A stretch of DNA of 64,000 bases, from positions 1 to 64,000 of the forward strand of contig CAMCCX010000003.1 of the NCBI GenBank assembly GCA_945873305.1. The letters are read 5' to 3'. The position numbers and the translations under genes are program-made. Origin of the DNA: Akkermansia muciniphila (GTDB lineage: Bacteria > Verrucomicrobiota > Verrucomicrobiia > Verrucomicrobiales > Akkermansiaceae). The notes below the pieces were generated by a model, which was not told where the DNA came from, made no database searches, and saw only the letters and a list, made by a program, of their open reading frames with translations. Below, in pieces: positions 38,782-47,465 of the stretch. How positions within the stretch are numbered: position 1 is the first letter of the stretch; each line of letters begins with the position of its first letter.

Positions 38782-41700
38782 GACAACGCTTCAACCAGCT
38801 TGTCCCGGTCCACCTTCACCACCCAGTTCTCGATGTTCGTGATCTGGCCGCTCTTCTCATCATAACTCCGCTCGACGCGGCACTGCACCACCGTTTCCGC
38901 ATGCTGGATCATCGTCGGCAGGCGGTCTTCAGGAAATGCCATGATCAGTTGCAGGCCGAAATTCCGCGCCAAATCGAGGCACGCGTCGATGCGGTCGCCG
39001 GACAATTTCGAAAACGCCTCGTCCATGATCACGATCCCGAGATTCTTCCGCGACTCGCGCGGGCCGAGGTCGTAAACGCGCTGGAACGCGGCGAGCATCG
39101 CCACGAAAAACGGCGCCTGGTTCTCGCCGCCGCTTTGTTTCTTCGCATTGCGGTTGAGCGAAATCGCCGCGCCCTCGCCCTTGCCGGTCGGCGTGGCCTG
39201 GATGTCCCAGTGGTGATAGTAGCGATAGTCGAGCGCCCGTTGTTGGCGCGGGTCCTCGGCGTTTTCAATTGCCGCCATCAGCGCGGCTTTCGCCTTCTCG
39301 ATTTCCTCCTTCGCGCCGGATGCAAAAAGCTCCAAGCCGGGATTCAACCCTTTTTCCACCAACGCCCAGATCGCGCTGTGGCTGCGGTCCGCCTTCATCG
39401 AAAGCTGATAGCGCCAGCCGCCGATGTCGTGGTCCATCGCGCGATTGAGCTCGCGCTTGGTGCGCTCCGCTTCGTCTAACTTCTCCTTCAAAACATCCAA
39501 CACCTGATGCTGGAGCCGGTCCTCCCACTCCTTGCGCGCGTCCTCTGCGGCGGCGGTGTATTTCTCCAGCTCGTGCGATTCCAGCTCGATCCGGCGGGCG
39601 TCGTAGCGGAAATTTTCGTCATCGCCGGGATCAAACGCCTCGGCGGTTTCCGGGTGTTTTTCGGCAAGTGCATGGCGCTCCAGATCGCGGTCCCGCCGGG
39701 CCTTGTCCGAATCGAACTCGCGGATACGCGCCATTTCCGAAGACGCGTCGAGCCGTTGCTGCCACTTGGGAAACTGTTGCCGCGCCGCGGCGATGAGTTC
39801 GGAAATTTCCGTGTCCCGCACGCCTTCCAGCGATTCACGGCTGAGCTGGCGTTCCGTGAGCGATGCCGCTTCATCCTCCATCAGCGTGGCCATGCCGTCC
39901 TGCAACACGCGCTCCTGTTGGGCGAATTTCTCGATGCTGTTCGCCAGCCGACCGGTGCGTTCGATGACGCCTTGGAAGGTCTTTTCCAGCACCCGCAGCT
40001 TCTCCACCGTCGCCTCGCGCTCGGGCGTGGCGAGCAGGCGGATCGTCTCGTCGAGCTGGGCGAGTTCCTTCCGGAGTCGGGGCAAATCGCGGAGCTTGGA
40101 GCTGCCAGCCGGTGGGTCGGCTTTGTCGAGCGTCCACTGCTCGCCGCGGTGCAGGAACGTCCGCCAATCCTCGCGCAGACGAAGTTTCAAAGTGAGCTCT
40201 TCCTTCACTTCCGCGAGCTCGTCCTGACGCAAAGTTCTCAGTCTTCGCAGGCCTTCCTCGCCGATGGTGAATTCCTTGGCTGGCTGAAAATGCTGCCGAT
40301 GCGGCGGATCCTTGAGCCAGCCGTCTTTGGAAAACGCACGCGGATGCGAATCGAGCTGGCTGACTTTTTCAACTGCGATTAGATCGCCGTAGAGATGCTG
40401 AAGATACGCTTTCGCGAGTTCGTGTTTGGTTTCAAAAAACGCGGCGACAGTCCCGGGCTTCGCGTCCTTGGAACCGGAAAGCTCTCCGGCATGAACGAGC
40501 GGTTCCTCGACGTGCCCGAGGCGCCGGGCTTGTTCCCACGCCGCTTTGAAATCTTCGGCCAGCACCGCGCCGCGCTTGTTTCCTAGCAACGATTCAAGCA
40601 GCGGCCACCACGGTTCGGCCTCGGCCTTCACCTCGATTACGCGGCCGAACGCGTCGGCGCGCTGACCGCGGGATTTCAAGGCATCCAACAACGGCGACGG
40701 CGCGGCGCTGCCTTTGTGATCCAGATCATCCAGCTCGCGGCGGAGGCGGGACTCGCGGTTTTCCAACACCTTGATTTCCTCCTCGATCGGCCGCAGCCTT
40801 TCGCGGGCGTCGTTGACAAGTGATTGATAGATCCGCGGCATCCGCTGGGCGGCGTCCAGCGCGGCCGACTCGTCCGCTCCCTGCATTTGCTTGAGCCAAT
40901 TGGCGGCGGGTTCCGGTTCCTCCAGCCCGAATTCCTGCGCGAGTCGCAGCCATTGTTTCCAATACTGCGTGCGGTCGTGGAGAAACTGACGGGCGGATTT
41001 TTCCGTCTCACGCAACGCGTCCAGCTCGCGGGCGACTTCATCCCGGTGGCTGCGATCCTCGGCGAGGCGGGTGATTTGAAGGTCGTTTCCAGCGACGAGC
41101 CGGATCTTGGCGAGTTGGGAATCCAACTCATTGCGCTCCCCAAGCGCGGACTCGTAGTCGGCGCGGGTCTCGGCATTTTGCGAGCGGAGTTGTTCCAGTT
41201 CGGACTGGCGCGAAGTTAGATTTTCCAGCTTCTGCTCGTGCCCCAGCGCGATGCGCAAATGGGAGTGCAGCCGCGCGTCGCGGCGGGCGGTGACGTATTC
41301 CTGATGCCGCTCGCTGATGCGGACGAGCCGCGCGTGCTGGTCGTGCATTTTCTCCAAGCGTTCCTGTGCGCGGCGGTGCGCATCGACGCTGGCGCGGACG
41401 GCTTTCACGTCTGGCAAGCCCGGCTCCAGCAAGTAGTCGCGAATGAATTTCTCGAACGACTCGACCGGTTGGAAGGCCATCGAGTTCGGCAGGGTTTTAT
41501 TCATCTGCACCCGGTCGAATCCGAGATGGCTGCGCGAGCCCATTTCATCGAGATACGAGGCTTGGCGGTCAAACACCTCGCCGCCGAGATCGCGCTTCAC
41601 GTGGACGCGGAACTCCTCCTCCGACATGAAAGCGACGGCATCCGGATCAAGTTCGGCGCTGAGGAAATCCTCACGCTCCAGGCGGTTGGGAATGGTGAAC

Positions 41701-42104
41701 CACAGCGTGCGGGCTTTGGCGGTCGGGCCTTCGAATTCGATGCGCGCGCCCCAGGTTTCGCGGCGCGGGGTTTCCTCGCCCTTTGCCAGCGGCCAGACGA
41801 ATTCCAAGCCTGCCAGAGTCACGCCGGAAGGGCGCAGGTAGCGTTCCTGGCCGTCGTTGCCCTGCGTGTTCGTATCGCAAAGACAGTAACCGCGCAGTGA
41901 GCGGCCGCTGCCCGCACCGGCGGCGGCTTTGTTGAAACGGCTGAGCGATTCGCCGAGCATGACGAACTGGATCAAGTCCAACAGCACGCTTTTTCCCGAG
42001 CCGTTAGCGCCGGTGATGAGGGACAACCCGGAGACGTCGATGAAGCGGCGGTAGCCATACCAGTTGATGGCGAGGATGCGGCTGAGGTGGACGCGTTTGA
42101 TCAT
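38778..42104 (-). CDS. jetC: Wadjet system SMC-like ATPase JetC
   Basis: The MukB-like SMC motor of Wadjet, about 1108 residues. Walker A GANGSGKS is at residues 32-39 within a typical SMC head (LSLITGANGSGKSVLLDLIQ). Two long coiled-coil stretches and a hinge region follow. The C-terminal head has the ABC signature KQSGGENQAPFF and Walker B LGIVIMDEAFSKLSGDR. It extrudes DNA loops to detect small circles. The ATG at 42104 lies 1 base after the jetB stop; an in-frame start at 42167 inside jetB adds a Pro-rich stretch not expected in the family. Confidence 0.94.
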   Translation of the reverse strand: MIKRVHLSRILAINWYGYRRFIDVSGLSLITGANGSGKSVLLDLIQFVMLGESLSRFNKAAAGAGSGRSLRGYCLCDTNTQGNDGQERYLRPSGVTLAGLEFVWPLAKGEETPRRETWGARIEFEGPTAKARTLWFTIPNRLEREDFLSAELDPDAVAFMSEEEFRVHVKRDLGGEVFDRQASYLDEMGSRSHLGFDRVQMNKTLPNSMAFQPVESFEKFIRDYLLEPGLPDVKAVRASVDAHRRAQERLEKMHDQHARLVRISERHQEYVTARRDARLHSHLRIALGHEQKLENLTSRQSELEQLRSQNAETRADYESALGERNELDSQLAKIRLVAGNDLQITRLAEDRSHRDEVARELDALRETEKSARQFLHDRTQYWKQWLRLAQEFGLEEPEPAANWLKQMQGADESAALDAAQRMPRIYQSLVNDARERLRPIEEEIKVLENRESRLRRELDDLDHKGSAAPSPLLDALKSRGQRADAFGRVIEVKAEAEPWWPLLESLLGNKRGAVLAEDFKAAWEQARRLGHVEEPLVHAGELSGSKDAKPGTVAAFFETKHELAKAYLQHLYGDLIAVEKVSQLDSHPRAFSKDGWLKDPPHRQHFQPAKEFTIGEEGLRRLRTLRQDELAEVKEELTLKLRLREDWRTFLHRGEQWTLDKADPPAGSSKLRDLPRLRKELAQLDETIRLLATPEREATVEKLRVLEKTFQGVIERTGRLANSIEKFAQQERVLQDGMATLMEDEAASLTERQLSRESLEGVRDTEISELIAAARQQFPKWQQRLDASSEMARIREFDSDKARRDRDLERHALAEKHPETAEAFDPGDDENFRYDARRIELESHELEKYTAAAEDARKEWEDRLQHQVLDVLKEKLDEAERTKRELNRAMDHDIGGWRYQLSMKADRSHSAIWALVEKGLNPGLELFASGAKEEIEKAKAALMAAIENAEDPRQQRALDYRYYHHWDIQATPTGKGEGAAISLNRNAKKQSGGENQAPFFVAMLAAFQRVYDLGPRESRKNLGIVIMDEAFSKLSGDRIDACLDLARNFGLQLIMAFPEDRLPTMIQHAETVVQCRVERSYDEKSGQITNIENWVVKVDRDKLVEALS

Positions 42105-42105
42105 T

Positions 42106-42720
42106 TCAGGCTTCGGCGGCAGGTTGATAGAGGGCGGCACGGGCGAGACAGGATTCGAGGCTGTCAAAAGGGATCACGCGCGGCAGGCTGGGCAGGATTT
42201 CGATAAGCGTCTCGCCAAGCTGGAGCGCTCCTTCCGGCTTGTGAGTGCGGATCAGGCGGTGGCGCTTCAGGCGGCTCAGAAGCGAGTCGAGGTGGGTTTT
42301 TTCCGGCGGGTCGATCTTGTCGAAGGTGTTGCGGAAACGCGTCCACAAATCATCGACCGTGAGGATGACCGCGCTGCTGGCTTCGTTCGTGCGGTGGTCG
42401 TCCCAGACACGCCACAGGACTAACAACAGCAGCGTTTCATCCTTGGTGAACTGCGCCAACAAGTGACAGGCCTCGGGCCGCGGGCGGGCTTGGAGGATGA
42501 AAAAATCATCGTCGATGATGAGCTCCAACCCGAGCGGCGCGAGGTAGTCCTTCAAGTGTTCCTGATAGTGATCGCGGGCGAGCAGGAAATGATCGCGCCC
42601 CGCGCCGCTGCTGCCGAGCAAGGTGCCGCGGCCGATGAGCTCGGCGAGGATTTCGCGGATTGCCGGGCGGTCGTCGTCGGGGACCTCGGACCAGAAGCGG
42701 GGCCAGTTGGGATCGGACAT
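42106..42720 (-). CDS. jetB: Wadjet system subunit JetB (MukE-like)
   Basis: A 204-residue DUF4194-type winged-helix subunit equivalent to MukE/kite proteins. It has IREILAELIGRGTLLG near the N-terminus, the FTKDETLLLLVLWRVWDDHR helix (in part) in the middle, and a second winged helix with LLSRLKRHRLIRTH. It binds JetA and the JetC neck and contacts DNA. It starts 1 base after the jetA stop, in the canonical A-B-C-D order. Confidence 0.9.
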   Translation of the reverse strand: MSDPNWPRFWSEVPDDDRPAIREILAELIGRGTLLGSSGAGRDHFLLARDHYQEHLKDYLAPLGLELIIDDDFFILQARPRPEACHLLAQFTKDETLLLLVLWRVWDDHRTNEASSAVILTVDDLWTRFRNTFDKIDPPEKTHLDSLLSRLKRHRLIRTHKPEGALQLGETLIEILPSLPRVIPFDSLESCLARAALYQPAAEA

Positions 42721-42721
42721 G

Positions 42722-44200
42722 TCAGGTTCTTTGGATTTGAAAGCGCTCGACGTTCCAGCCGGCGTGGGAGTCGGCGGGGATTTTTTCGGGGGTGAGGCCG
42801 GTGGTTTTGCCGGGGCCGTCGATGGTCCATTTCACGCGCTGGCCGTCGGCGGTGACAGCGTGCTCGTAGGCGGCGATCGCGAGCAGATCGAGCATTTCAT
42901 CGAGGTCAGTGGCGGCGAAATCCGAAGTCATGACGACGCTGGATTTCTCCGGTAGCAGACGGGCGACGAGGCGGGCGGCGCGTTGCGGAGTCAGGGCGAG
43001 GCGCTGGCGTTCGCGGAGGGCGGCGAGTGTTTCCTCGGCGGTTTCATCGCGGCCGCCGGAGTCGCTGCCGAAGGTGAGATCGGCCGGTGCTTTCACGCGG
43101 CGGGTGCGGGCGAGCGACTCGCTGCCGAAGAAGAATTTCACCTCGGGCACGAGCGGCGCGAAGTCCGGCTCGGCGTCGCGCATGGCGGCGAGGCGGGTGC
43201 CTTCGTGGGCGGCGTTGATGGCGTCGCAGTAGGCTTTGACGATTTCCGGGCGGCGGCCACGGAGCTCGGTTTGGTAGCGGTAGCGTTGTTGGGAAAGTTG
43301 GTTGAACGAGGCCATCCGGGCGTCGATGGCATCGGCGACGAGGCGGATCGCGGAGAGTCGGTGTTCGAGGTCGCGCAGGGCTTTTTCCGCGCGGTGGTAG
43401 GCTTCGTTTTCATCCCAGTGGTAGTGGGCGGCGAGTCCTTCTGCGAGGCGCTCTTTGACGAGTGGATCGTCGCGGCGATCGGCGATGTAGGAGCGCAGGA
43501 CCTGCAACCGGGGCAGCAGGCCGTTTCTACGGAGCGCGTCGTAGCAAACCATGTGCTGGCCCGCGCCGAACTCGGAGTAGAGCAGCCGCAGGGTTTCCGC
43601 AGGCGAGTCGCTGAGGCGTTGGCGGCGGTCGAAGAGCGAGATGAGCTTTTCCACGCCGTGGAGCTGGATGATCGCGCTTTCGAGGCGCGCGTTGCAGTCG
43701 GTGACGGTGCTGCGGATTTCGTCGGATTCCTGCAGACGCGGGTCGAGGATGTTCGGGCGTTCGAGGGTTTCGCAAACGCCGCGGACGGTGTCGGCGAAGG
43801 TTTTGAGCTCGGCGATTTCATCCTCGGCGAGTTCGCGCAGCAGCCGGAGCAACGGGCGCAGGCCGGGGGAAACGAGAGCCCAGCGTTCGTGCAGGCCGAG
43901 TTGCTGGTCTTCGAGCCAGCGGGAATCGCAGAGGCGGTTGAAAAACTGGCCGGCGCGCTGGCGGGCGTCGCGCAGGGACGCGCCTTCGTCGTCGTCGAGC
44001 ACGATGTCCGGGTGCGCGGCGAGGATTTCCCGGATCAGGGCGATGGCCTCGGCGTGGGGAATCCGCCCGGCCTCGCCCGCGACGTCGGCCAGGCGTTCCG
44101 CGCAATCGACGTAAATCGCCGCCGACGGCCGGGTCAGCGGGCGGAAAAAATCCCGCGAGACGGAGGCGAGGAGCTTTTCACTGAGATTCGGCGGGGACAT
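42722..44200 (-). CDS. jetA: Wadjet system kleisin-like subunit JetA
   Basis: A 492-residue MukF/kleisin-like subunit. It begins with a winged-helix domain (SRDFFRPLTRPSAAIYVDCA, IPHAEAIALIREILAAHPD), continues with a long helical middle including HRLSAIRLVADAIDARMA, and ends in a second winged-helix region (AATDLDEMLDLLAIAAYEHA). It should bridge the JetC heads. The ATG at 44200 matches the conserved start; an in-frame start at 44311 adds residues from the divergent promoter region. It is the first gene of the operon. Confidence 0.9.
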   Translation of the reverse strand: MSPPNLSEKLLASVSRDFFRPLTRPSAAIYVDCAERLADVAGEAGRIPHAEAIALIREILAAHPDIVLDDDEGASLRDARQRAGQFFNRLCDSRWLEDQQLGLHERWALVSPGLRPLLRLLRELAEDEIAELKTFADTVRGVCETLERPNILDPRLQESDEIRSTVTDCNARLESAIIQLHGVEKLISLFDRRQRLSDSPAETLRLLYSEFGAGQHMVCYDALRRNGLLPRLQVLRSYIADRRDDPLVKERLAEGLAAHYHWDENEAYHRAEKALRDLEHRLSAIRLVADAIDARMASFNQLSQQRYRYQTELRGRRPEIVKAYCDAINAAHEGTRLAAMRDAEPDFAPLVPEVKFFFGSESLARTRRVKAPADLTFGSDSGGRDETAEETLAALRERQRLALTPQRAARLVARLLPEKSSVVMTSDFAATDLDEMLDLLAIAAYEHAVTADGQRVKWTIDGPGKTTGLTPEKIPADSHAGWNVERFQIQRT

Positions 44201-44340
44201 GCGGTGAGGCCGAGCTTTATGGCTGCGGAACGGGCAACCCAAGCAAGAACTGTCCGGCCGAATCCGAATTATCGAAAAAATCGAGTTGCATCCAAAGCCC
44301 GGTGAAGTCATCCAAGGGGCTGTTAATCCCTATATTTCCT

Positions 44341-44577
44341 ATGGCTGACCGCGAAGACAAGAATGTGGAAAACGTGCCCGGCAAGTTCTATGTGGACAGC
44401 CAGTGCATCGATTGTGATCTCTGCCGGGAGACCGCGCCGAACAATTTCACCCGTGCCGAAGACGAGGGTTATTCCTACGTTTTCAAGCAACCCGAAAACG
44501 ACGAGGAAATCGCGCAATGCCGCGAAGCCATGGAAGGCTGCCCGGTGGAGGCCATCGGCGAAGATGGCGACGCCTAA
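44341..44577 (+). CDS. single-cluster 4Fe-4S ferredoxin
   Basis: A 78-residue acidic electron carrier. CIDCDLC (residues 22-28) and the distal CREAMEGCPVEAI (residues 60-72) supply four Cys for one 4Fe-4S cluster, a Fer4_15-like ferredoxin. It could donate electrons to oxygenases or to isoprenoid and haem enzymes in this genome; the partner is unknown. The ATG at 44341 begins the conserved part. The 140-base divergent gap with jetA holds a TATATT near 44331 but no convincing -35. Confidence 0.88.
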   Translation: MADREDKNVENVPGKFYVDSQCIDCDLCRETAPNNFTRAEDEGYSYVFKQPENDEEIAQCREAMEGCPVEAIGEDGDA

Positions 44578-44590
44578 GCGCCACGCCGCG

Positions 44591-44962
44591 ATGAAAAAGC
44601 CGCCGCGTTCCAGCAGAATCCGAGAGGAAATCCTGCGGGAATGGCGCGGTGCCGAAGAGCCGGCGGATCTCAACGCCGGCATTCATCTCGCGCAGAAATT
44701 CGTGGCCGCCATCCTGCGTGCCGCCGGGGCGGAAGATGGGTTGCACGAGGACCAAGTCCGCGCGACTTGGAAAGAGCTCGCCGGCGATTTCATCGCCCGC
44801 CACACCGAGCCGATTTCCGTGAAAGGCGGCAATCTCGTCCTGCGCGTGACCCAGCCGGCGCTGCGCTTCCAACTGGAGCAAATGAAACCGATGCTCCTCA
44901 CCCGCATCCGCAACCAACTCGGCGAGGGGCGGATCAAATCCATCAAGTTCCAACTCGGCTAA
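44591..44962 (+). CDS. DUF721/DciA-like protein
   Basis: A 123-residue protein with the DUF721 domain. Its DciA members load the replicative helicase at the origin in bacteria without DnaC or DnaI. The typical core is VRATWKELAGDFIARHTEPI and a strand reading LVLRVTQPALRFQLEQMK, ending INxxLGEGxIKSIKFxLG-like. An earlier ATG at 44564 overlaps the ferredoxin stop and is possible. It is 12 bases before the HAD-Nudix gene. Confidence 0.8.
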   Translation: MKKPPRSSRIREEILREWRGAEEPADLNAGIHLAQKFVAAILRAAGAEDGLHEDQVRATWKELAGDFIARHTEPISVKGGNLVLRVTQPALRFQLEQMKPMLLTRIRNQLGEGRIKSIKFQLG

Positions 44963-44974
44963 CTCCCCTTCCTC

Positions 44975-46027
44975 ATGTTTCGCAATCTCATCTTCGACTG
45001 GTCCGGCACGCTGGTGGACGATCTCGGCCCGGTGATCGAGGCGACGAACGCCGTCCTCGGGAAATATGAAATCGCCGCGTTTGATCGCGAAAGTTTCCGT
45101 CGCGCCTTCCGGCTGCCTTACCGGGAATTCTATGCCGAGCAGCTGCCGAACGTCCCGCTGGAGGAACTCGAGGCCCATTTCCGCCCGGCCTTCGACGCCG
45201 CCGTCACTCCCGTCACCGTGCTGCCGCATGCCCGCGAAAAACTTGAATGGTGCACCGCCCTCGGCATCCGCACGTTTGTCCTCACTTCGATGGACTCGCT
45301 CGCTTTCGAGCGCCAGATGGACGATTTCGGTCTCCGCCACCATTTCGAGGCGACCTATTCCGGCGTTTTGGACAAGCGGGAAATCATCCACCAAATCCTC
45401 GAAACCCACGGGCTCAATCCGGCCGAGACCGCCTTCGTCGGCGACATGACGCACGACGTGGAAACCGCGCGTCACGGCGGCATTTCCTCCATCGCCGTGC
45501 TCACCGGCTACAACCACGCGGAGATCCTCGCCGCCGTCCGCCCGGACCTCACGGTGCCCGACCTCGGCGTCCTCCGCACTTTGCTCGACCGCCGCCGCGG
45601 CGTTTCCCGCCCCGTCGCCACCGTCGGCGCGCTGATTCACGATGGAAACGGCCACGTCCTCATGGTCCGCACTCACAAATGGGGCGACCGCTGGGGCATC
45701 CCCGGCGGAAAAATCGAGCGCGGAGAATCCTCCACCGACGCCCTCCGCCGCGAGATCCGCGAGGAAACCGGACTTGAGCTCCGCGAGATCGAGTTCGCCC
45801 TCGTTCAGGACTGCATCGACTCGCCCGAATTCCAGCGTCCGGAGCATTTCCTCCTGCTCAACTACGTCGCGCGCGCCACCTCCACCGCCGTCGAGCTCAA
45901 CGACGAAGCCGAGGAATTCCGCTGGCTCTCCCCCGCCGACGCCCTCGCCCTCAATCTCAACCAGCCCACCCGTTTCCTGCTGATGGAAGCCCTCGATCGC
46001 GACCTCATCTCCCATGCATCCGCCTGA
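44975..46027 (+). CDS. HAD phosphatase - Nudix hydrolase fusion
   Basis: A 350-residue two-domain enzyme. Residues 1 to about 205 form a phosphoglycolate phosphatase-like HAD domain (IFDWSGTLVDDLG with nucleophile Asp, FVLTSMDSLAFERQ, AFVGDMTHDVETARHGG). Note Trp-Ser in place of the usual second Asp context: DWSGTLVDD rather than DxDGTLxD, so the acid Asp at +2 is Ser. Residues about 215-350 form a Nudix domain with the box GGKIERGESSTDALRREI followed by REETGLEL. The fusion suggests clearing of a nucleotide or sugar phosphate. It overlaps folB by 14 bases. Confidence 0.88.
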   Translation: MFRNLIFDWSGTLVDDLGPVIEATNAVLGKYEIAAFDRESFRRAFRLPYREFYAEQLPNVPLEELEAHFRPAFDAAVTPVTVLPHAREKLEWCTALGIRTFVLTSMDSLAFERQMDDFGLRHHFEATYSGVLDKREIIHQILETHGLNPAETAFVGDMTHDVETARHGGISSIAVLTGYNHAEILAAVRPDLTVPDLGVLRTLLDRRRGVSRPVATVGALIHDGNGHVLMVRTHKWGDRWGIPGGKIERGESSTDALRREIREETGLELREIEFALVQDCIDSPEFQRPEHFLLLNYVARATSTAVELNDEAEEFRWLSPADALALNLNQPTRFLLMEALDRDLISHASA

Positions 46028-46370
46028 CACCATCGAGATCCGCCGCCTGCGCGTCAGCACCCTCATCGGCGTGCCCGACGAGGAACGCGCCGTTTCCCAA
46101 ACGCTGCTCGTCACCGTCCGCATGACCCCGTCGCAAGGTTTCGACGGCTTGGCGGATGAAATTTCCCGGACCGTTGATTATTACGCCGTCTCGCAGGAAA
46201 TCGAGACCCTCGCCGCCGCCCGCCCGCGCCGCCTCATCGAGACGCTCGCCGTGGAAATCGCCGGCCACCTCCTCCGAAATCACCCGTTGCAACACGTCGC
46301 CATCAGCATCGAGAAACACATCCTTCCGAACACCGAGTGCGTCGCCGTGCACATCGAGAGGCGGCGTTAG
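46014..46370 (+). CDS. folB: dihydroneopterin aldolase
   Basis: Cleaves 7,8-dihydroneopterin to 6-hydroxymethyl-dihydropterin and glycolaldehyde in folate synthesis. The 118-residue protein has IRRLRVSTLIGVPDEERAVS (residues 9-28), the DYYAVSQEIETL helix (residues 55-66) with the substrate-binding Tyr, RLIETLAVEIA, and the C-terminal strand with the conserved Lys (EKHILPN). Length is typical. Confidence 0.88.
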   Translation: MHPPDTIEIRRLRVSTLIGVPDEERAVSQTLLVTVRMTPSQGFDGLADEISRTVDYYAVSQEIETLAAARPRRLIETLAVEIAGHLLRNHPLQHVAISIEKHILPNTECVAVHIERRR

Positions 46371-46380
46371 TCTCGTTTCC

Positions 46381-46409
46381 TTGACCTGACGGGTTTCCGC
46401 GTGCAGTCT
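46381..46409 (+). promoter_or_regulatory. promoter of the L,D-transpeptidase gene
   Basis: TTGACC (46381-46386) and CAGTCT (46404-46409) are spaced by 17 bases, 10 bases before the ATG at 46420. The -35 element is close to consensus, the -10 is weaker. The message would be nearly leaderless. Confidence 0.4.
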
Positions 46410-46419
46410 GCGCCTCAAA

Positions 46420-47046
46420 ATGAAATCAACCTTCCTTAACTATCTGCCGATTTTCGGGCTCGCGGCATTCGTGCTGAACTCCTGCGGGCCGACAGTTCCC
46501 GGACAGTCCAACTACCTCAAAGGACTCGGCGGACCGATCCACCAACAGACGTCCGGCGGACCGCACCACCCGCCACCGGCCATCCCGGACGACGTTTCCT
46601 ACTGGGACGGCGACAGCGCGACGGGCAGCCCGCTGATCAAAATCAACCGCGGCCAGCAGAAGGCGTTTTTCTACAAAGGCGGCGTGCTGGTGGGGATTTC
46701 CCGGATTTCCAGCGGCACCGAAGACCACGGAACTCCTCCCGGGAAATATAAAATCACGGAAAAGCACGCGGACCACGTTTCGTCGGTTTACGGCGTTTTC
46801 AAAAGCAAGGCCACCGGGATGACGACCAATGACAACGTGGACATCCGGGTGGATAAAATTCCTCCGGGAGAGATTTTCTACAACGCGCCGATGCCGAATT
46901 TCATGCGCTTCAACGGCGGAATCGGGATGCACACCGGCTATCTTCCGGGCTACGCGGCCTCGCACGGCTGCATCCGGATGCCGCACCACATGTCCACCCA
47001 CTTTTTCGAAAACGTCCAGCTCGGCACGCCCGTCATCGTCGAATGA
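46420..47046 (+). CDS. L,D-transpeptidase (YkuD) lipoprotein
   Basis: Cross-links peptidoglycan stem peptides or attaches proteins to the wall. The 208-residue protein has a lipoprotein-type signal peptide (FVLNSC, Cys at about residue 22) and a Pro/Gly/His-rich linker. The YkuD domain from about residue 70 (LIKINRGQQKAFFYKGG) includes GTPPGKYKI and the active-site block IGMHTGYLPGYAASHGCIRM (about residues 168-187, with catalytic His and Cys). It overlaps the rhodanese gene by 4 bases. Confidence 0.92.
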   Translation: MKSTFLNYLPIFGLAAFVLNSCGPTVPGQSNYLKGLGGPIHQQTSGGPHHPPPAIPDDVSYWDGDSATGSPLIKINRGQQKAFFYKGGVLVGISRISSGTEDHGTPPGKYKITEKHADHVSSVYGVFKSKATGMTTNDNVDIRVDKIPPGEIFYNAPMPNFMRFNGGIGMHTGYLPGYAASHGCIRMPHHMSTHFFENVQLGTPVIVE

Positions 47047-47411
47047 ACCCAGACACGCCATTTCTCCCGAACTCCGGAAAAACCTTGGAAATCACTCCCG
47101 CCGAGGTGGCGGCGTGGGTCGCGCTGCCGCCCGAGCAACGGCCGCGGCTGATTGATTGCCGGGAGGCCGACGAGCTGGCGATTTGCCAAATCGCCGGCAA
47201 CGAGTGGTTCCCGCTCGGCAGCTTTTCCGAGGCTGGCACCCGACTGACGGCGGACGCTGCCCGCGGGGCCGTCGTTTACTGCCACCACGGCGTGCGCTCG
47301 CTGCGCGGCACCTTGTTTTTGCGGGCGCACGGGGTGAAAAACGCGTTTTCCATGACCGGCGGCATCGAGGCTTGGTCGCGGCTCATCGATCCGGAAACGC
47401 CACGTTATTAA
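47043..47411 (+). CDS. rhodanese-domain sulfurtransferase
   Basis: A 122-residue single rhodanese domain: RLIDCREADELAICQIAGNE (about residues 35-54), and the active loop VYCHHGVRSL (about residues 78-87) with Cys as the persulfide site. The six-residue loop is of the sulfur-transferring rather than the phosphatase type. It may deliver sulfur for tRNA or cofactor modification. It ends one base before the REP-like element. Confidence 0.88.
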   Translation: MNPDTPFLPNSGKTLEITPAEVAAWVALPPEQRPRLIDCREADELAICQIAGNEWFPLGSFSEAGTRLTADAARGAVVYCHHGVRSLRGTLFLRAHGVKNAFSMTGGIEAWSRLIDPETPRY

Positions 47412-47465
47412 TAGGGGGCAGGGACGTCCCGTCCCTGCGTGGGGACGAGACGTCCCCACCCCCTA
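47412..47465. repeat. REP-like double hairpin between convergent genes
   Basis: A 54-base element folds as a three-way junction. The outer arms TAGGGGG (47412-47418) and CCCCCTA (47459-47465) enclose two perfect 8-bp hairpins with 3-base loops, CAGGGACG / CGTCCCTG (47419-47437) and TGGGGACG / CGTCCCCA (47440-47458). It has the same plan as the copy inside the carboxylase gene at 18717-18772. It overlaps the end of cutA by 3 bases and probably also acts as a transcription barrier between the rhodanese and cutA genes. Confidence 0.85.

Noticed and set aside
42983-44305. 440-codon plus-strand frame opposite jetA
   Set aside because: Val/Gly/Ala-rich shadow; the jetA assignment and its operon context explain the region.
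44201-44340. Sigma-54 or clear sigma-70 promoter in the jetA-ferredoxin gap
   Set aside because: TATATT near 44331 has no matching -35 at 16-18 bases and no GG-GC pair in sigma-54 phase was found.
44483-46123. 546-codon minus-strand frame opposite the DciA-like, HAD-Nudix and folB genes
   Set aside because: Antisense shadow with compositional bias and no recognisable motif; opposite strand genes are well supported.
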